The notes: generated by a model from the letters alone, not told the origin. Shown: positions 10,601-20,455, numbered from the stretch's first letter. The stretch is 64,000 nt of DNA from Doris montereyensis (GCA_037039925.1 JAXRKP010000531.1:126001-190000), one strand, 5' to 3'. Program-made: numbers and translations.

Positions 10601-11520
10601 AAGGGAGCATCACCACGACTGCCCTACATTGGAACCCTGAAGGAAAAAAGGAGATGTGGCAGGCCAAAGACAACTTGAAGAAGAAGAGAATGAGATTCAA
10701 GACTAGGGCGAAACCTGGAATTCCATAAAGACGTTTGCCATGAAAAGTGAAAGATGGAAATCTTTCATTGCTGTCATACATGCCAACTGGCATAATGGGC
10801 AGCAAGCAAGTAAGTAAGTAAGTAAAAGTAACAAGACCAAAAGTCACATGATTTCAATTTAATTGAAGAGATTTACAAAAGTTTTAATGTTAAACCTGAG
10901 ACAAATACTATCACATAAACAACAGACAATATGTTATTGTGGGTCGTGGTAGCGATAGCACCAGTAGTAGTAGAGTGATTAGAGTGATGATGATGATAAT
11001 AATAATAATAATAATAACTATATTAACAATACGACCACAATTTTTTTCCGAAAATGAGAATTAACTTTCGTTTTAACTTGTTAACTTAACAATTACATTA
11101 AACTTTGACTAAATCATCCCCCACCCCCAAAAAAAAAATAGCTGCTGGACTAGTAAAAAAATTCAATGTGTACAGACTTTTGACCTCTGCAGTACATATG
11201 TAAATCAATCTCATAGCACAGAAGAAATTACAGTTTTACAAATCTTTACTTAAATTTTTTTGAGTATAAATATTTAAGCTGTTTATAATATAATATATGT
11301 AATGAGAATGTTTATTAAATATGATTCATCACACTCCACAGTAACAGTTTGGATGACTTCAGTCTGCCGCAACATACCGGAACTTTGAGTAAAGAAATGA
11401 AATCTGGCTTGTGTCTCCGGAGAGCGACTTCCAGATCATGAACAGCGCCCAACTGCCTCCTGGTAACCGCTGACTCGACGATGTCATTTAGTTCCCGAAA
11501 GGGTGTCCACACACGGGCAC
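47..11520 (-). CDS. NUP205: NUP205, N-terminal part (nine exons; gene continues past the left edge)
   Basis: Nup205 is a large alpha-solenoid scaffold of the inner ring of the nuclear pore, partnering Nup93. Nine minus-strand exons (11520-11378, 10035-9865, 8719-8501, 7017-6932, 6521-6296, 3413-3243, 1271-1150, 750-688, 159-47) give about 438 codons, roughly the first fifth of a protein of ~2,000 residues. They align in order with animal Nup205 as I remember it: [73 protein letters not shown]. All introns are GT-AG and consecutive phases agree (0,1,1,0,1,1,0,0). Two exons need one extra base to stay in frame (9969-9972 and 132-133). Exon 1 with the start codon was not found; the first exon here begins with the last two bases of a codon. 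The introns are crowded with MITEs, SINEs and LINE ends. Confidence 0.93.
160..687. other. NUP205 intron 9, no element recognised in most of it
   Basis: AT-rich intron. The part at about 222-290 (CACAGTGGAGTGAAG and AGTGACAATAAGTGACAAC) resembles, inverted, the repeat found twice at 43050-43418. Nothing else is recognised. Confidence 0.5.
688..750 (-). CDS. NUP205: NUP205 exon 9 (21 codons)
   Basis: This 63-bp exon reads [20 protein letters not shown] then K, matching the Nup205 segment EFYIRRVHNLITDF. Acceptor CAAACCAG, donor GTTAGT. It is too short for ordinary ORF calling but unambiguous. Confidence 0.88.
1150..1271 (-). CDS. NUP205: NUP205 exon 8
   Basis: Reads [20 protein letters not shown], then [20 protein letters not shown]. 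It aligns with the Nup205 stretch of the type ELAIADNVFLFL. Acceptor TGTATAG, donor GTAATC, exit phase 0. Confidence 0.88.
1682..1950 (+). mobile_element. LINE family 1, 3' fragment (C-terminal domain)
   Basis: Encodes [20 protein letters not shown] and [20 protein letters not shown]. These match the C-terminal region after the reverse transcriptase in the full copies. The fragment is antisense to NUP205, inside its eighth intron. Confidence 0.85.
2021..2249. repeat. interspersed repeat R1, copy 1, with ACT-rich tail
   Basis: Shares TCAACAAACC, CTCGCTATAATCAC-like and GATTAACTTCTGAGCGCTTT segments with 3024-3241 and ends in a TACTAC tail. A MITE is inserted directly at the tail. Confidence 0.7.
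2252..2982. mobile_element. pogo/Tigger-like MITE with terminal inverted repeats
   Basis: The ends are inverted: CAGTGGAACCTCTCTAAC at the left and, on the other strand, CAGTGGAACTTCTCTAAT at the right. Both are flanked by TA (2250-2251 and 2983-2984). The interior has no transposase ORF, so this is a non-autonomous element of the Tc1/mariner superfamily. Confidence 0.85.
3024..3241. repeat. interspersed repeat R1, copy 2, with ACT tail abutting NUP205 exon 7
   Basis: A second copy of the repeat at 2021-2249. Its (ACT)n tail at 3221-3241 runs into exon 7, so the exon's donor GTAGTAGTAG is repeat sequence. Confidence 0.72.
3243..3413 (-). CDS. NUP205: NUP205 exon 7 (both splice sites lie at repeat edges)
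   Basis: Reads [20 protein letters not shown], then [20 protein letters not shown], ending NVANTAG. The acceptor CCTTCACAG at 3414 coincides with the 3' end of a SINE1 copy. The donor GTAGTAGTAG at 3242 is the GTA-repeat tail of another interspersed repeat. Phases fit on both sides. Confidence 0.92.
3414..3592 (-). mobile_element. tRNA-derived SINE1, copy 1
   Basis: On the minus strand it contains GGCGGTGGGTGCTGATGC followed by a B-box-like GGGTTCGACTCC, then TTTGTCTCATCTTTGTTCC and a GTCATTTCCTTCAC end. Two other copies share this structure. It lies in the same orientation as NUP205, directly upstream of exon 7. Confidence 0.75.
4071..4612. repeat. 59-bp minisatellite, about nine copies
   Basis: The unit starts CTTTATTTTGTTCTATTATC and ends CCCAAGAAGAGCGCCAGC. 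Starts at 4071, 4130, 4189 and 4248 are exactly 59 bp apart. Later copies are truncated or carry insertions. It lies in a NUP205 intron. Confidence 0.95.
4620..5510. other. NUP205 intronic sequence, nothing recognised
   Basis: No exon, repeat or ORF with supporting signals is seen in this part of the intron between exons 6 and 7. Confidence 0.5.
5515..5735 (+). mobile_element. tRNA-derived SINE2, copy 1
   Basis: Begins GTGACCGTGAGTTAGGCTG and has B box GGGTTCGAATCC, then a body with CAAATAGGTACAATCACTAG. The A/B boxes resemble a tRNA-Ser/Leu head. Related copies are at 7095, 9475 and 34152. Confidence 0.8.
6296..6521 (-). CDS. NUP205: NUP205 exon 6
   Basis: Begins [20 protein letters not shown] and continues with [18 protein letters not shown] and [19 protein letters not shown]. 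The donor GTGATT at 6295 gives a phase-1 exit that joins exon 7 as DSE-ELLSQLP. Reading past that donor would break the alignment. Confidence 0.93.
6932..7017 (-). CDS. NUP205: NUP205 exon 5 (short)
   Basis: This 86-bp exon reads [20 protein letters not shown] then LGPPKHRKQ. It fills exactly the piece of Nup205 expected between the flanking exons. Acceptor TTTGTTTTAG, donor GTAAGA, exit phase 0. Confidence 0.9.
7095..7180 (+). mobile_element. SINE2 fragment (3' part)
   Basis: Matches the SINE2 body, with CTTGGGAGTTAATATCTGC and CAGCCTGTCCATGA. The tRNA-like head is absent. Confidence 0.65.
7580..7832. repeat. GA/GGGA-rich microsatellite
   Basis: About 250 bp of purine-rich (GA)n and GGGA repeats, preceded by (GT)n. 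It lies in the NUP205 intron between exons 4 and 5. Long ORFs across it are low-complexity artefacts. Confidence 0.95.
8066..8142. repeat. two short CT microsatellites
   Basis: (CT)n runs at about 8066-8081 and 8112-8141, separated by ordinary sequence. Confidence 0.85.
8501..8719 (-). CDS. NUP205: NUP205 exon 4
   Basis: Enters in phase 1 after a TTCTTTAG acceptor and reads [20 protein letters not shown], then [20 protein letters not shown], then RTWAV. This is the best-conserved Nup205 block in the window. The exon ends in phase 1 before GTAAAA. Confidence 0.93.
9475..9695 (-). mobile_element. tRNA-derived SINE2, copy 2
   Basis: The minus strand reads CAGTGACCGAGTGGTTAGGC, an A box typical of tRNA-Ser/Leu, followed by B box GGGTTGGAATCC and the SINE2 body. 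The head is well preserved. Confidence 0.85.
9865..10035 (-). CDS. NUP205: NUP205 exon 3 (carries an apparent 1-base deletion)
   Basis: The first part reads [20 protein letters not shown] and the second part reads [20 protein letters not shown], both Nup205-like, but they lie in different frames. The switch falls at a G4 run (9969-9972, minus strand). One more G there keeps a single frame and also gives the phase-1 exit that exon 4 needs. The donor is GTATGG. Confidence 0.87.
10140..10830 (+). mobile_element. LINE 3' end (different family) with AAGT tail
   Basis: Broken frames read [20 protein letters not shown], then [10 protein letters not shown], then HANWHNGQ. These are typical of LINE C termini that end in GRPKTTW-like and ANWHNG motifs. 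The element ends in an (AAGT)n tail at about 10805-10828. It is antisense to NUP205. Confidence 0.8.
10840..11376. other. NUP205 intron between exons 2 and 3, simple repeats only
   Basis: Contains an (ATA)n run at about 10995-11018 and A-rich sequence. No exon signal is seen. Confidence 0.5.
11378..11520 (-). CDS. NUP205: NUP205 exon 2 (first one identified)
   Basis: Encodes 47 codons reading [18 protein letters not shown] through [12 protein letters not shown], which match the extreme N terminus of Nup205. The acceptor is CTTCTTCTTCAG at 11521-11522 and the donor is GTATGT at 11377-11372. The exon enters with two bases of a split codon and leaves in phase 0. Confidence 0.9.
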
Positions 11521-11633
11521 CTGAAGAAGAAGGTAGAAAAAATACAGCAGACATAAATGACATGTTCATAGCGTATCTGAACAAAAAACGAAGAGGTAAA
11601 CAATATTAAATAGTTCTGAGAGGTATAGAGAGA

Positions 11634-11780
11634 CATATATATATATACATATATATGCAGGTAGAGGAATAGGGAAGAGATAGATAGATAGATAGCTAGA
11701 GATAGAGAGACAGACAGAGAGAGAGAGAGGAAGGAGAGTGAGACTGAGAGAGAAATAGAGTGCGATAGAGAGAGAAAGTT
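11634..11780. repeat. TA, GATA and GA microsatellites
   Basis: Successive ATAT, GATA and GAGA tracts lie just upstream of NUP205 exon 2. The missing exon 1 lies beyond this point. Confidence 0.85.
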
Positions 11781-11959
11781 TCTCCATCACTGTAAATTAC
11801 CCTGTCCACCATATTCGGTGGTAATGTAAGGGGATAATCGCACTTCAGCACCGCCAACATTTCACATCAAATACGATTACACACCCAGTTTAACTCGATA
11901 CTCTCTTATCAACGCTCTTTGAGTAAACCTATATCACGATGTGTATTCGCAGGTCAGTC

Positions 11960-12210
11960 GTCTCCCTATAACAACTCCCAGATCAGCACCACTGACTATA
12001 GGCACAACAGTGGAAAATACACTTTGATGGTGCTAAAGCAGGAATAATAATAGAGAGGCGGCTGACTTAGGGATAAGACTTGGAAACACGAAAGCGGGAT
12101 TTTGTTTTTGTTTAATTTTATGCAGCCTGAACCCCCCCTCCCCCCAACTTTCCTCATGAAGATGATAAAACTGGGAGACAAGAATTGACGTGATCAGCTA
12201 TTATGAGGAG
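11960..12210. repeat. interspersed repeat R3, copy 1
   Basis: Shares the order CATAGGCGCAA-like, GGAATAATAATAG, GACTTGGAAACAC, a C-rich run and GACAAGAATTG with 14310-14595. It has no coding potential. Confidence 0.6.
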
Positions 12211-12371
12211 GAAGAAGAAGAAGGCAGACACAAATAGTATAAATGTATAATATCACAGATCTGCCAACCTCCTACAGAATTTTCAGCATCCGTGCATGAG
12301 GGGCCTCTGTGTAGAAATGCATTACCGTCAAAGTCGAACGGTTTAATTAATACATATGGGAGGTTTCACAA

Positions 12372-14290
12372 CCAGGCAGTGGACAGGTAAGCACCTGTAC
12401 AGGGAGTAGATGATCCCGCCCTCCACAAGTCTCCTGCTGCCTTGCAGGCCGGTCTTGGCTGACCAAAGGCTAAGGGAGTTAACCCTGACAGAAAATAACA
12501 AAGCCTGGTAGGGGCCTCAAGTTGGCAGCCCCACCATCTACCTAGGGTACAGTGGGCTAATCCCCTGCTTATCCAAAACCTAACTGATGCAGAGAAATAA
12601 ATATAATATACCCGGCTTGACCTTTCAACGACGAAAATGGAAACGAACACAGACTGTGATTTTTGGAACATGGAATGCTAGGGTAATAAATGGAAGAGTT
12701 AGAATTAGTTGAAGAAATGGAAAAATTCAAAGTAGATATTTTGGCTATTTTAAACAAAGAAAAAAGGACAAGGAATAGAAAATGTAGGACCAAATAATAT
12801 TTTAATCTTTTCAGGAGTAGATGTCAAAGATAGAGCTAGGCAGGAACAGGTCTCCTTGTGCATAAAAGGAGCGCAAAGCTACTAGAAAGCTGGAAATTTA
12901 TAAGCCCACAGCTATTAGAGGTAAATATTAAACCAAAAGGAAAAGAAATTAATTTATTAATAGCTTATGGACCAAACGAAGACGCCACTAAAGAAGAAAA
13001 AATACCTTCGAAAACAATTTATAAACAGCTGCAGAGAATCTTAAACACAAACAGGAACTAATGGTTTTAGGAGATTTAAACGGTAGAGTAGGCAACAATA
13101 TAGAAACATCAGGAGGAGTAATTGGTAAAGAAGGACAGACAACAAATTCTCCAAATGGAAAGAGACCAATAGATTGTTGCCTAAAGAATAATATGAAAAT
13201 AGCTAACACATTTTTCCTCATAAAGATATCCACAAATATACAAGACTGAATGAAGACAGGCGTGAAAAGTCAATGACTACAGAATAGTTAGCAGCTCCCT
13301 TTTTTTTACAGTACATTGGATGCAAGAGTAAACAGAGGAGCAGAAATATTTAGTGATCATCACCTAGTGATTGCCAAAATGAAAGGAAGGATGCCTGGAA
13401 GAAATACTTGCAAACAAAGCGACCAGAGGATAGGCTAGATTACGTGAATACAAGAACTATCGCCAGAGAGGAAGTGAGGAAAGCAAAACAGGAACAATGG
13501 GAAGAGTTTGGACAAAGACTTCAAGAATGCTATCAAGGAAATCGAAAGTTATTCTGAGGGGCAATGAAGAGCATGACAAAGACCAAAGCATGCCCAATAC
13601 GACAAATTAAGAATGTCAAAGGAGAAATAATCATAATGAAAGAAGACAGCGAAATCATGGAAGCGTGGAGAAAGTATTTTCAACAATTACATAATCCCTC
13701 CACAACATATGAAACAAGGAGTAAAGATCAATTAGTAAGAGTAACAAGTAATCCAAAGGAGACAGCTGAGGATGTAGCTATATCAATGGAAGAAATCCAA
13801 ACAGCTATAAGACAAATGAAATTAGGAAAAGCCCCAGGAGCAGATCAAGTTTATCCAGAAATGATTAAAAACCAAGAGGGAGGCAGACAAACTACTACAT
13901 GCAAATGCCAACAAGCATGGAAGTCCAAACAGGTGCCAGACGACTGGAATAAGGGAACGGTAGTACCAATACATAAGAAAGGATCAACTATGGAATGCTC
14001 AAACTATAGAGGAATATCACTACTTAGCATACCAGACAAAGTCTATGCCAGGATACTGGAAATGAAACTAAGGGAAAGAGAAGAGGATCAGATTGAAGAA
14101 CATCAGAGTGGATTTAGACCAGGAGGAAGTGTACAAGACCACATATTTAGACAAATAATAGTTCTTTTTGGAAAATCAGAAAGTGACCGTCAGTCGAACA
14201 TCAATATTATGAACAATGAACTAAATAAAAGAGGAAGAGAGTAAATGCAAAGAAAATCCAAACAATGCTTGTAACTAGAGAAGCTAAAAC
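12372..14290 (+). mobile_element. LINE family 1 copy A (internally deleted, 3' truncated)
   Basis: Starts at the family 5' end (GGCAGTGGACAGGTAAGC) with one ~68-bp 5' unit. Endonuclease pieces include MVLGDLNGRVGNN at 13061. An internal deletion near 13380 joins the endonuclease to the linker region. The 13564-14244 ORF carries KLGKAPGADQVYPEMIKNQ and DWNKGTVVPIHKKGSTMEC from the front of the reverse transcriptase. The copy breaks off after ECHQSGFRPGG-like sequence and a short downstream piece. Confidence 0.88.
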
Positions 14291-14309
14291 ATGTGTTCTC
14301 AGTCGTCAC

Positions 14310-14595
14310 CCTATTAATTATTATCACTACCACTTTAGCACCGCTGACCATAGGCGCAATGGTAAGAAATAAGCGGGAGTAATAATAGGGCGACAACTGA
14401 CTTGGGAAGACGACTTGGAAACACAAGAGTGTGGCTTTTTGTTTTGATGCAGGAGGCAAGCCCCCTGAAACCCCCACTTTCATCAAGAAGAGGATAAAAC
14501 TGAGAAACAGAACCAGTAAGAAGGTAAAATAATAATATTATTATTATTCCCCTGCATCATCAGGAGACAAGAATTGCGTTGATCAGCTATTTTGA
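14310..14595. repeat. interspersed repeat R3, copy 2
   Basis: A second copy of the 11960-12210 repeat, with an AATAATATTATTATTATT insertion. It ends GACAAGAATTGCGTTGATCA, as copy 1 does with one or two differences. Confidence 0.6.
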
Positions 14596-14734
14596 ATAAC
14601 GGAGTGATTATTTCCACCCGGCTGAAAATAAAATCTGATCTTATTTTCAGCCGGTTTTTCCCCTCACCGGATCTCGCCCTAGAGACGAGATTCTCGTAGT
14701 TATCGGATCTTATTTTCAACCGGTTATTTCCCTC

Positions 14735-15052
14735 ACTTCTCTCTCTGTTTTGTGTTTCCATCCTCTCTTTCTCTCTGTCTGTGTGTTTTCTTCTCTGTGT
14801 GTGTTTTCTTCCTCTCTCTCTCTTTCTCTCTGTGTGTTTTCTTCCATCTTCTCTCTCTTTCTCCTTCTCCCTCTTTCTCTGTGTGTGTTTTCTTCCATCT
14901 CTCTCTTTCTCCCTATCTTTTTCTCTCTGTGTGTTTTCTTCCATTCTCCCTCCCTCTCGCCCCCCTCTCTCTCTCTCTATCTATCTATCTCTCTGTGTGT
15001 GTTTTCTTCCATCCTCTCACTCTTTCTCCCTCTCTCTCTTGTGTTTTCTTAA
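14735..15052. repeat. pyrimidine-rich tandem array (TCTCTCTGTGTGTTTTCTTCC)-like
   Basis: Irregular units of CTCTCT, GTGTGT and TTTTCTTCC, about 300 bp long. All long ORFs on either strand are compositional artefacts. Confidence 0.9.
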
Positions 15053-15059
15053 CATCCCC

Positions 15060-16605
15060 ATGTGTATTTTAATTTAACCTTCTTATACTAATCTAACACT
15101 GTAACCCAATTTTGGTTTTAAAGTGATGTGTTTAATCCTGCTTTTTAAAGTCTTCAGTACCACTGTACAATGCATTGCTGGGTTATATTTCTGTTGACAG
15201 TCCATTCCACAGCCTACTCTACTACTAGGGTAAAATGATCAGATTTTATTTTCAGGTGACAATCAATGTTTGAAGATGGAATTCATGTATGTTTTACAGC
15301 CTAATTTAGTTGTTCTTGTATTATTAGTATTAAGTTTAAGCTGATCTCATGGAATAAACAGTTGGATCAGTTTATAACTATGACTAAGAAAAATATCAAT
15401 TTATTTCTGGCTCTATGTCTTTCTAAAGGTATCTATTACCATTGATTCCCCTTTGGTTTTGGTATTCGCTTTAGTAAGCCGGCTACATTGTGTTCTTTTG
15501 CAATTTCTCATTTCTTGTGTGTATGTATGTTGGTGTGGGTCCCAGACACAGCAGAATACCATAATCTTATACTCTTTTTACTAAAGCCTTTCGGCATGTT
15601 ACCGAGGGGCAGATCATTTTTCCATTTTCACAGACAGGTTATTTAATCTTATAAAAATGTTATTAGTTCATCCCTTTTTCTTCTTTCACAAAGAGGCTCT
15701 AGTTCTGGGTGTTTGTGGGTATGTAGGTCTATGTGTTGTTTTCCCAAGTGATGATTTGGCTTTTCTTTTTTTTTTGTTTTGCTTTTACCGGTATGTTAAC
15801 TACGTGGTCCTCCCATGTGGGTTAGTCATCAGTGGTTGCCCCTAAATATTTGGCTTTGTTGTCCTCATGTAGAGTGATGTCGTGAACTGTGTACAATGTA
15901 TTATTTGGACCATTAGTTCGTTTATTTTGTTTGTATTTATCTTGTCTTTCTAAAGGTATCTATTCCATTGATTCCCTTGAGTTTTGTTCGCAGGTCTTCT
16001 TTTGAAGTGTTTATGTGTCTTGTTTATTTTCTCTCTCTTTACTAAAGTTCGGCATGTCTAAAGCCCACTGTTCGAGTCTTGTTCATGTAGGGTCTACCGG
16101 TATGTTAACTACGTGGTCCTCCCATGTGGGTTAGTCATCAGTGATTTGGCTTTGTTGTCCTCATGTAGAGTGATGTCGTGAACTGTGTACAATGTATTTT
16201 AGTTTAGTCTTTTTGTTTGTATTATTTTCTCTCTTCCACTGTTCGAGTCTTGTTCAGGTCTTCTTGAAGTGTTTATGTGTCTTGTTTATTTTCTCTCTTC
16301 CAGTGTCTTGTTATGTGTCTTGTTTATTTTATATCCTACTGCAGAGAAGGGTGTCATCAGCGAAGAGACGTAGCTAGAATCTATGTCTGCCGTGAGATTT
16401 GTTCTGACATGTCATTAATATGATATAAAGAAATAAGAGGTCTTGGTACTGTGCCATAAGGTACGCCCGAAAGAACTGAAGATGGTTCCGACTCGGCACC
16501 CACAACTATGCGTTCGCGCTTTGTTAGGGACATAATCCATTATAGTTTTTTGTTTCTTATACCATATTTCTCAAATTTCGTTGAAAAGTTTCGATGACGG
16601 ACTTT
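15060..16605 (-). mobile_element. jockey-like LINE (family J), 3' portion, split by LINE copy B
   Basis: On the minus strand, RT pieces near 16330-16540 resemble RIVVGAESEPSSVLSGVP and YHINDMSEQIS, the jockey-type VLSGVPQGTVLGP block. The C-terminal region near 15200-15560 reads WDPHQ and SFYPSS pieces similar to the copy at 35041-36205. Between 15780 and 16330 the sequence is scrambled by duplications. The other half lies at 19953-20225. Confidence 0.75.
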
Positions 16606-16615
16606 ATCAAAATCT
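16606..16615. other. target-site duplication of LINE copy B, left
   Basis: ATCAAAATCT, repeated exactly at 19943-19952 across the 3.33-kb element. Confidence 0.85.
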
Positions 16616-19600
16616 TTTCTTTCTTTATCAGAACCCATTCTACCTTCCGGTATATGAGTTTTAGATGCTCGAAATGATCTTTCTCCAGGCTGCCCTGTCC
16701 TGACATTTTCTGTTTCCTTCCGTGAAAGTTAAATTTCTTTGCGTTAATGCCTCTTTTATATCTTCTTCCCACTTTCTCCCAGGTCTGCCTTTGGGTCTTT
16801 TACCTTGAGTTTAAGCACTGTATACTGATTTAGCTATTCAATTGTCATTCATTCTGTTAACATGCCCAAACCAGCTCAGTTGATTCATTTCTAGCTTAGT
16901 TTTTATGCTTTCTGCTTTGGTTTGATCTTTTATTGTTGTGTTTTTGATTTTGTCTCTTAGTTTTCCCTAATACTCCTCTTACATATTTAATTTCAGCTGC
17001 CTACACTATACTGTATTCCCTACTGTCTAAGGTCCAGGTTTCATTGCCATAGAGGAGAGTACGACAATAAACTATGTTGTATACTGCTATTTTGGTTTTT
17101 GTTGACAATTCCTGTTTACCTACAAATACCTTTCCTAGATGGTTATATATTGCACTTGCCTTTTGGATTTTCAGGCTGATTTCTTCTCTTAGTTTTCCCT
17201 CTGAGTTAATCATTACTCCTTAGTAATTGTAGCTTTGAACTTGTTCTAACTTCTCCCTGCCCAATTTAACATTTTGTGTTTTAGCTTCCGTAGTTACTAG
17301 CATTGTTTTGGTTTTCTTTGCATTTACTCTCATTCCTCTTTTATTTAATTAATTATTCATTATGTTGATATTCGACTGGAGGTCCCTTTCTGATTTTCCA
17401 AACAGAACTAAATCATCAGCAAATGAAAGCATTGATGCATTTACTGGTTTCAGCTTCTACATACTTACATTCATTTTTTTTTCATGTTTGCGACTGAATC
17501 AATAGATGTGATAAACAAAAGAGGACTTAGGATACAACCCTGTCTTACTCCTATATCTACATCAAATTCTTCAGATACATTTCCAGCTACTCTCACTGCA
17601 CATGTTGGTTTATTGTAAAAACTTTTAATGGCTTCTATTAAATTTTGCTCTACATTGTGTTCTTTTAAAGAATGCCATAGTTGGTCCCTCATCACAGAGT
17701 CAAATGCCTTTTCTAAGTCAATAAAACACAGGTGTAAGTCAATGTTTCTCTCAAGGAATTTTTCTATTATTTGTCTAATTGTAAATATATGGTCTTGTAC
17801 ACTTCCTCCTGGTCTAAATCCACTCTGATGCTCTTCAATCTGATCCTCTACTCTTTTCCTTAGTCTCATTTCCAGTATCCTGGCATACACTTTTCCTTTT
17901 AAGTAGGGATATCCCTCTATAGTTTGAGCATTCCATAGTCGATCCTTTCTTATGTATTGGTACTACCATTCCCTTTTTCCAGTCGTCTGGCACCTGTTTG
18001 GACTTCTATGCTTCTTGACATATTGCATCTAGTTAATTTGTCTGCCTCTCTCCCTTGGTTTTTAATCATTTCTGGATAAACTTGATCTGTTTCTGGGGAT
18101 TTTCCTAATTTCACTTTTCTTATAGCTGTTTGAAGTTCTTCCATTGAGATATCTACATCTTCAGCTGTCTCATCTCAATTACTTGTTACTCTTAATACAT
18201 GTAATTGATCTTTACTCCTAGTTTCATATGTTCTGGGGGGATTATGTAATTGTTGAAAATACTTCCTCCACGTTTCCATGATTTCGCTGTCTTCTTTCAT
18301 TATTTCTCCTTTGGCATTCTTAATTTGTCGTATTTGGCATGCTTTGGTCTTTCTCATGTTCTTCATTGCTCCCCAGAACAGCTTTTGATTTCCTTGATAG
18401 CTTTCGTGAAGTCTTTGTCCAAACTCTGCCCACTGTTCCTGTTTTGCTTTCATAACTTCCTCTTTGGCGATAGTTCTTTTACTCACGTAATCTATCCTAT
18501 CCTCTGGTCTCTTTGCAAGTATTTCTTCCAGGCATTTTTCTTTTCTTTGATCTTAGTCTTGACATTCTCATTCCATCATGCTGTTCTTTTCCTATCTCCT
18601 TTAATTTGTTTCCTACCACAGACCTCTTCAGTACAACTGAGGAGTGTTTCTTTATTATATTTGCCATTTTTTTCTATTGTGCTTTCCTTCAGATCCATCT
18701 GCCTTTAACTGCTAGATCTTTTTATCCTGGATTGGTACATTTGTTTTACTATTGGTTTATTTAGTTCTTCTATTTTGAGTTTAGTAGCTTTCTTCTCTTT
18801 CCTTTTCTGTTTGCTTTCTTCAGTTAATAATCTTATTTTGGCTATCACTAGGTGATGATCCCTAAATATTTCTCCTTTTCACATCTGTCTTCATTTACTC
18901 TTGTATATTTGTGGAAATCTTTATGAGGAAAAATGTGTTAAGTGTTAGCTATTTTCATGTTATTCTTTAGGCAAAAATCGATTAGCCTCTTTCCATTTGG
19001 AGAAGTTGTTGTCTCTCCTTCTTTACCTATTACTCCTGATGTTTCTACATTGTTGTCTACTCTAGCGTTTAAATCTCCTAAAGCTAAAAAACCCATTAAT
19101 TCCTGTTTGGGTTTGAGATTCTCTGCAGCTATTTGTAACTCGTTTTCGAAGATATCTTTTTCTTCTTTGGTGGCGTCTTCGTTTGGTCCATAAGCTACTA
19201 ATAATTTAATTTCTTTTCCTTTTGGTTTAATATTTACCTCTAATTAGTCTAATAGCCGTGGGCTTACAAATTTCCAACTTTCTACTAGCATTTCTTGCCT
19301 TTTATGCATTTAGGAGGCCTACTCCTGTTCTAGCTCTATCTTTGACATCTACTCCTGAGAAGATTACAGTATGATTTGGTCCTACATTTTTTATTCCTTG
19401 TCCTTTTTTTCTTTGTTTTTGTAATAGCGAAAATGTCTACTTTGAATTTTTTCATTTTTTTCCAGCTATTTCTAAGTCCTTTCCATTAATTGCCCTAACA
19501 TTCCATGTTCCAAAAATCACAGTCCGTGTTCTTTTCCAGAGTCGTCTTCGAAAGTTCAAGCCGAGTATATCATTGTATATATTACTTTGAATCAGGTTGT

Positions 19601-19942
19601 TTTGGATAAGCAGGGATTAGCCCACTGTACCCTAGGTAGATGGTGGGACTGCCACCTTGAGGCCCCCTACCGGGCCTTGTTATTTTCTGTCAGGGTTACT
19701 TCCCTTAGCCTTTAATTAATTCAAGACCAGCCTGCAAGGCAGCAGGTTGTTATTTTCTGTTAGGGTTAACTCTCTTAGCCTTTGGTTAGTCAAGACCGGC
19801 CTGCAAGGCAGCAGGTTGTTTTCTTTCAGGGTTAACTCCTTCAGCCTTTGGTCAGCCAAGACCTGCCTGCAAGGCAGCAGGAGACTCGTGAAGGGCGGGA
19901 CCATTTACTCCCCGTACAGGTGCTTACCTGTCCACTGCCCGG
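16616..19942 (-). mobile_element. LINE family 1 copy B, full length, inserted in a jockey-like LINE
   Basis: About 3.33 kb bounded by a 10-bp target-site duplication. In element order: three tandem 5' units (about 19885-19690); endonuclease pieces near 19500-18940; a linker; the RT with CFIDLEKAFDSVMRDQLW, GVRQGCILSP and SFADDLVLFGKS-like blocks (17890-17390); a C-terminal LYGNETWTLDSREYS region; and a GAAA-rich tail. Frames are broken by several stops and shifts, so it cannot be active now. Confidence 0.93.
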
Positions 19943-19952
19943 ATCAAAATCT
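19943..19952. other. target-site duplication of LINE copy B, right
   Basis: ATCAAAATCT, identical to 16606-16615. Removing B and one copy of the repeat joins the split jockey-like RT in frame as NLNSIDFDKVRHRN. Confidence 0.85.
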
Positions 19953-20225
19953 ATGCTATTCAAATTTTCTGCTAGGTCGTTGCATGTTGTTATTAAATAG
20001 TTGTGTTTTACAGGATCGTTTGTTCCTAAAGCCGTATTGGACGTCTGTTAGTGTTAGAATTTCGTGCGCTTCCAACTTCCAGCTTTTGATTTGTTATCTT
20101 TTTTAGATATTATGTTTGCTCATTTCCAATCACCCAGTACTTTTCCCTGATTAAGGAAGAGAGCTTCGATTTGAACGATTGTAGCCAGTACATGTGCTAG
20201 TTCGGAGGGACATATCTTAATAAAA
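19953..20225 (-). mobile_element. jockey-like LINE (family J), 5' side of the split reverse transcriptase
   Basis: The minus strand carries CPSELAHVLATIVQ-like and LNQGKVLGDW-like sequence, the front of a jockey-type RT. It continues across copy B into 16605 and below. Confidence 0.72.
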
Positions 20226-20455
20226 CTTTGTCCCTGTATTTCCCTCTCTTTATCTATCTCTATGTCTCTGTTATATTATATGACTATGTGGGTTTGTTCT
20301 CTCTCTATTTTCTGTTTCCGTCTCCCCTCCCCCCCTCTTTCTGTCTTTCTTTCTACTTCTGTCTATTTGTCTGTATAGTGTATTCCTGTCTACCTGTCTT
20401 TATGTGCCTGCCTACCTATCGGTCTCTATGTGTCTGCCTACCTGTCTCTCTCTAT

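Noticed and set aside
11799..11811. ATGGTGGACAGG followed by GTAATT on the minus strand as NUP205 exon 1
   Set aside because: Its exit phase does not fit exon 2, and nearly the same string occurs at 30392-30403, so it is probably repeat sequence.
14752..15077. Overlapping ~100-codon Ser/Phe/Cys-rich ORFs that look like signal-peptide proteins
   Set aside because: Caused by a pyrimidine-rich tandem array, present in all three forward frames at once.
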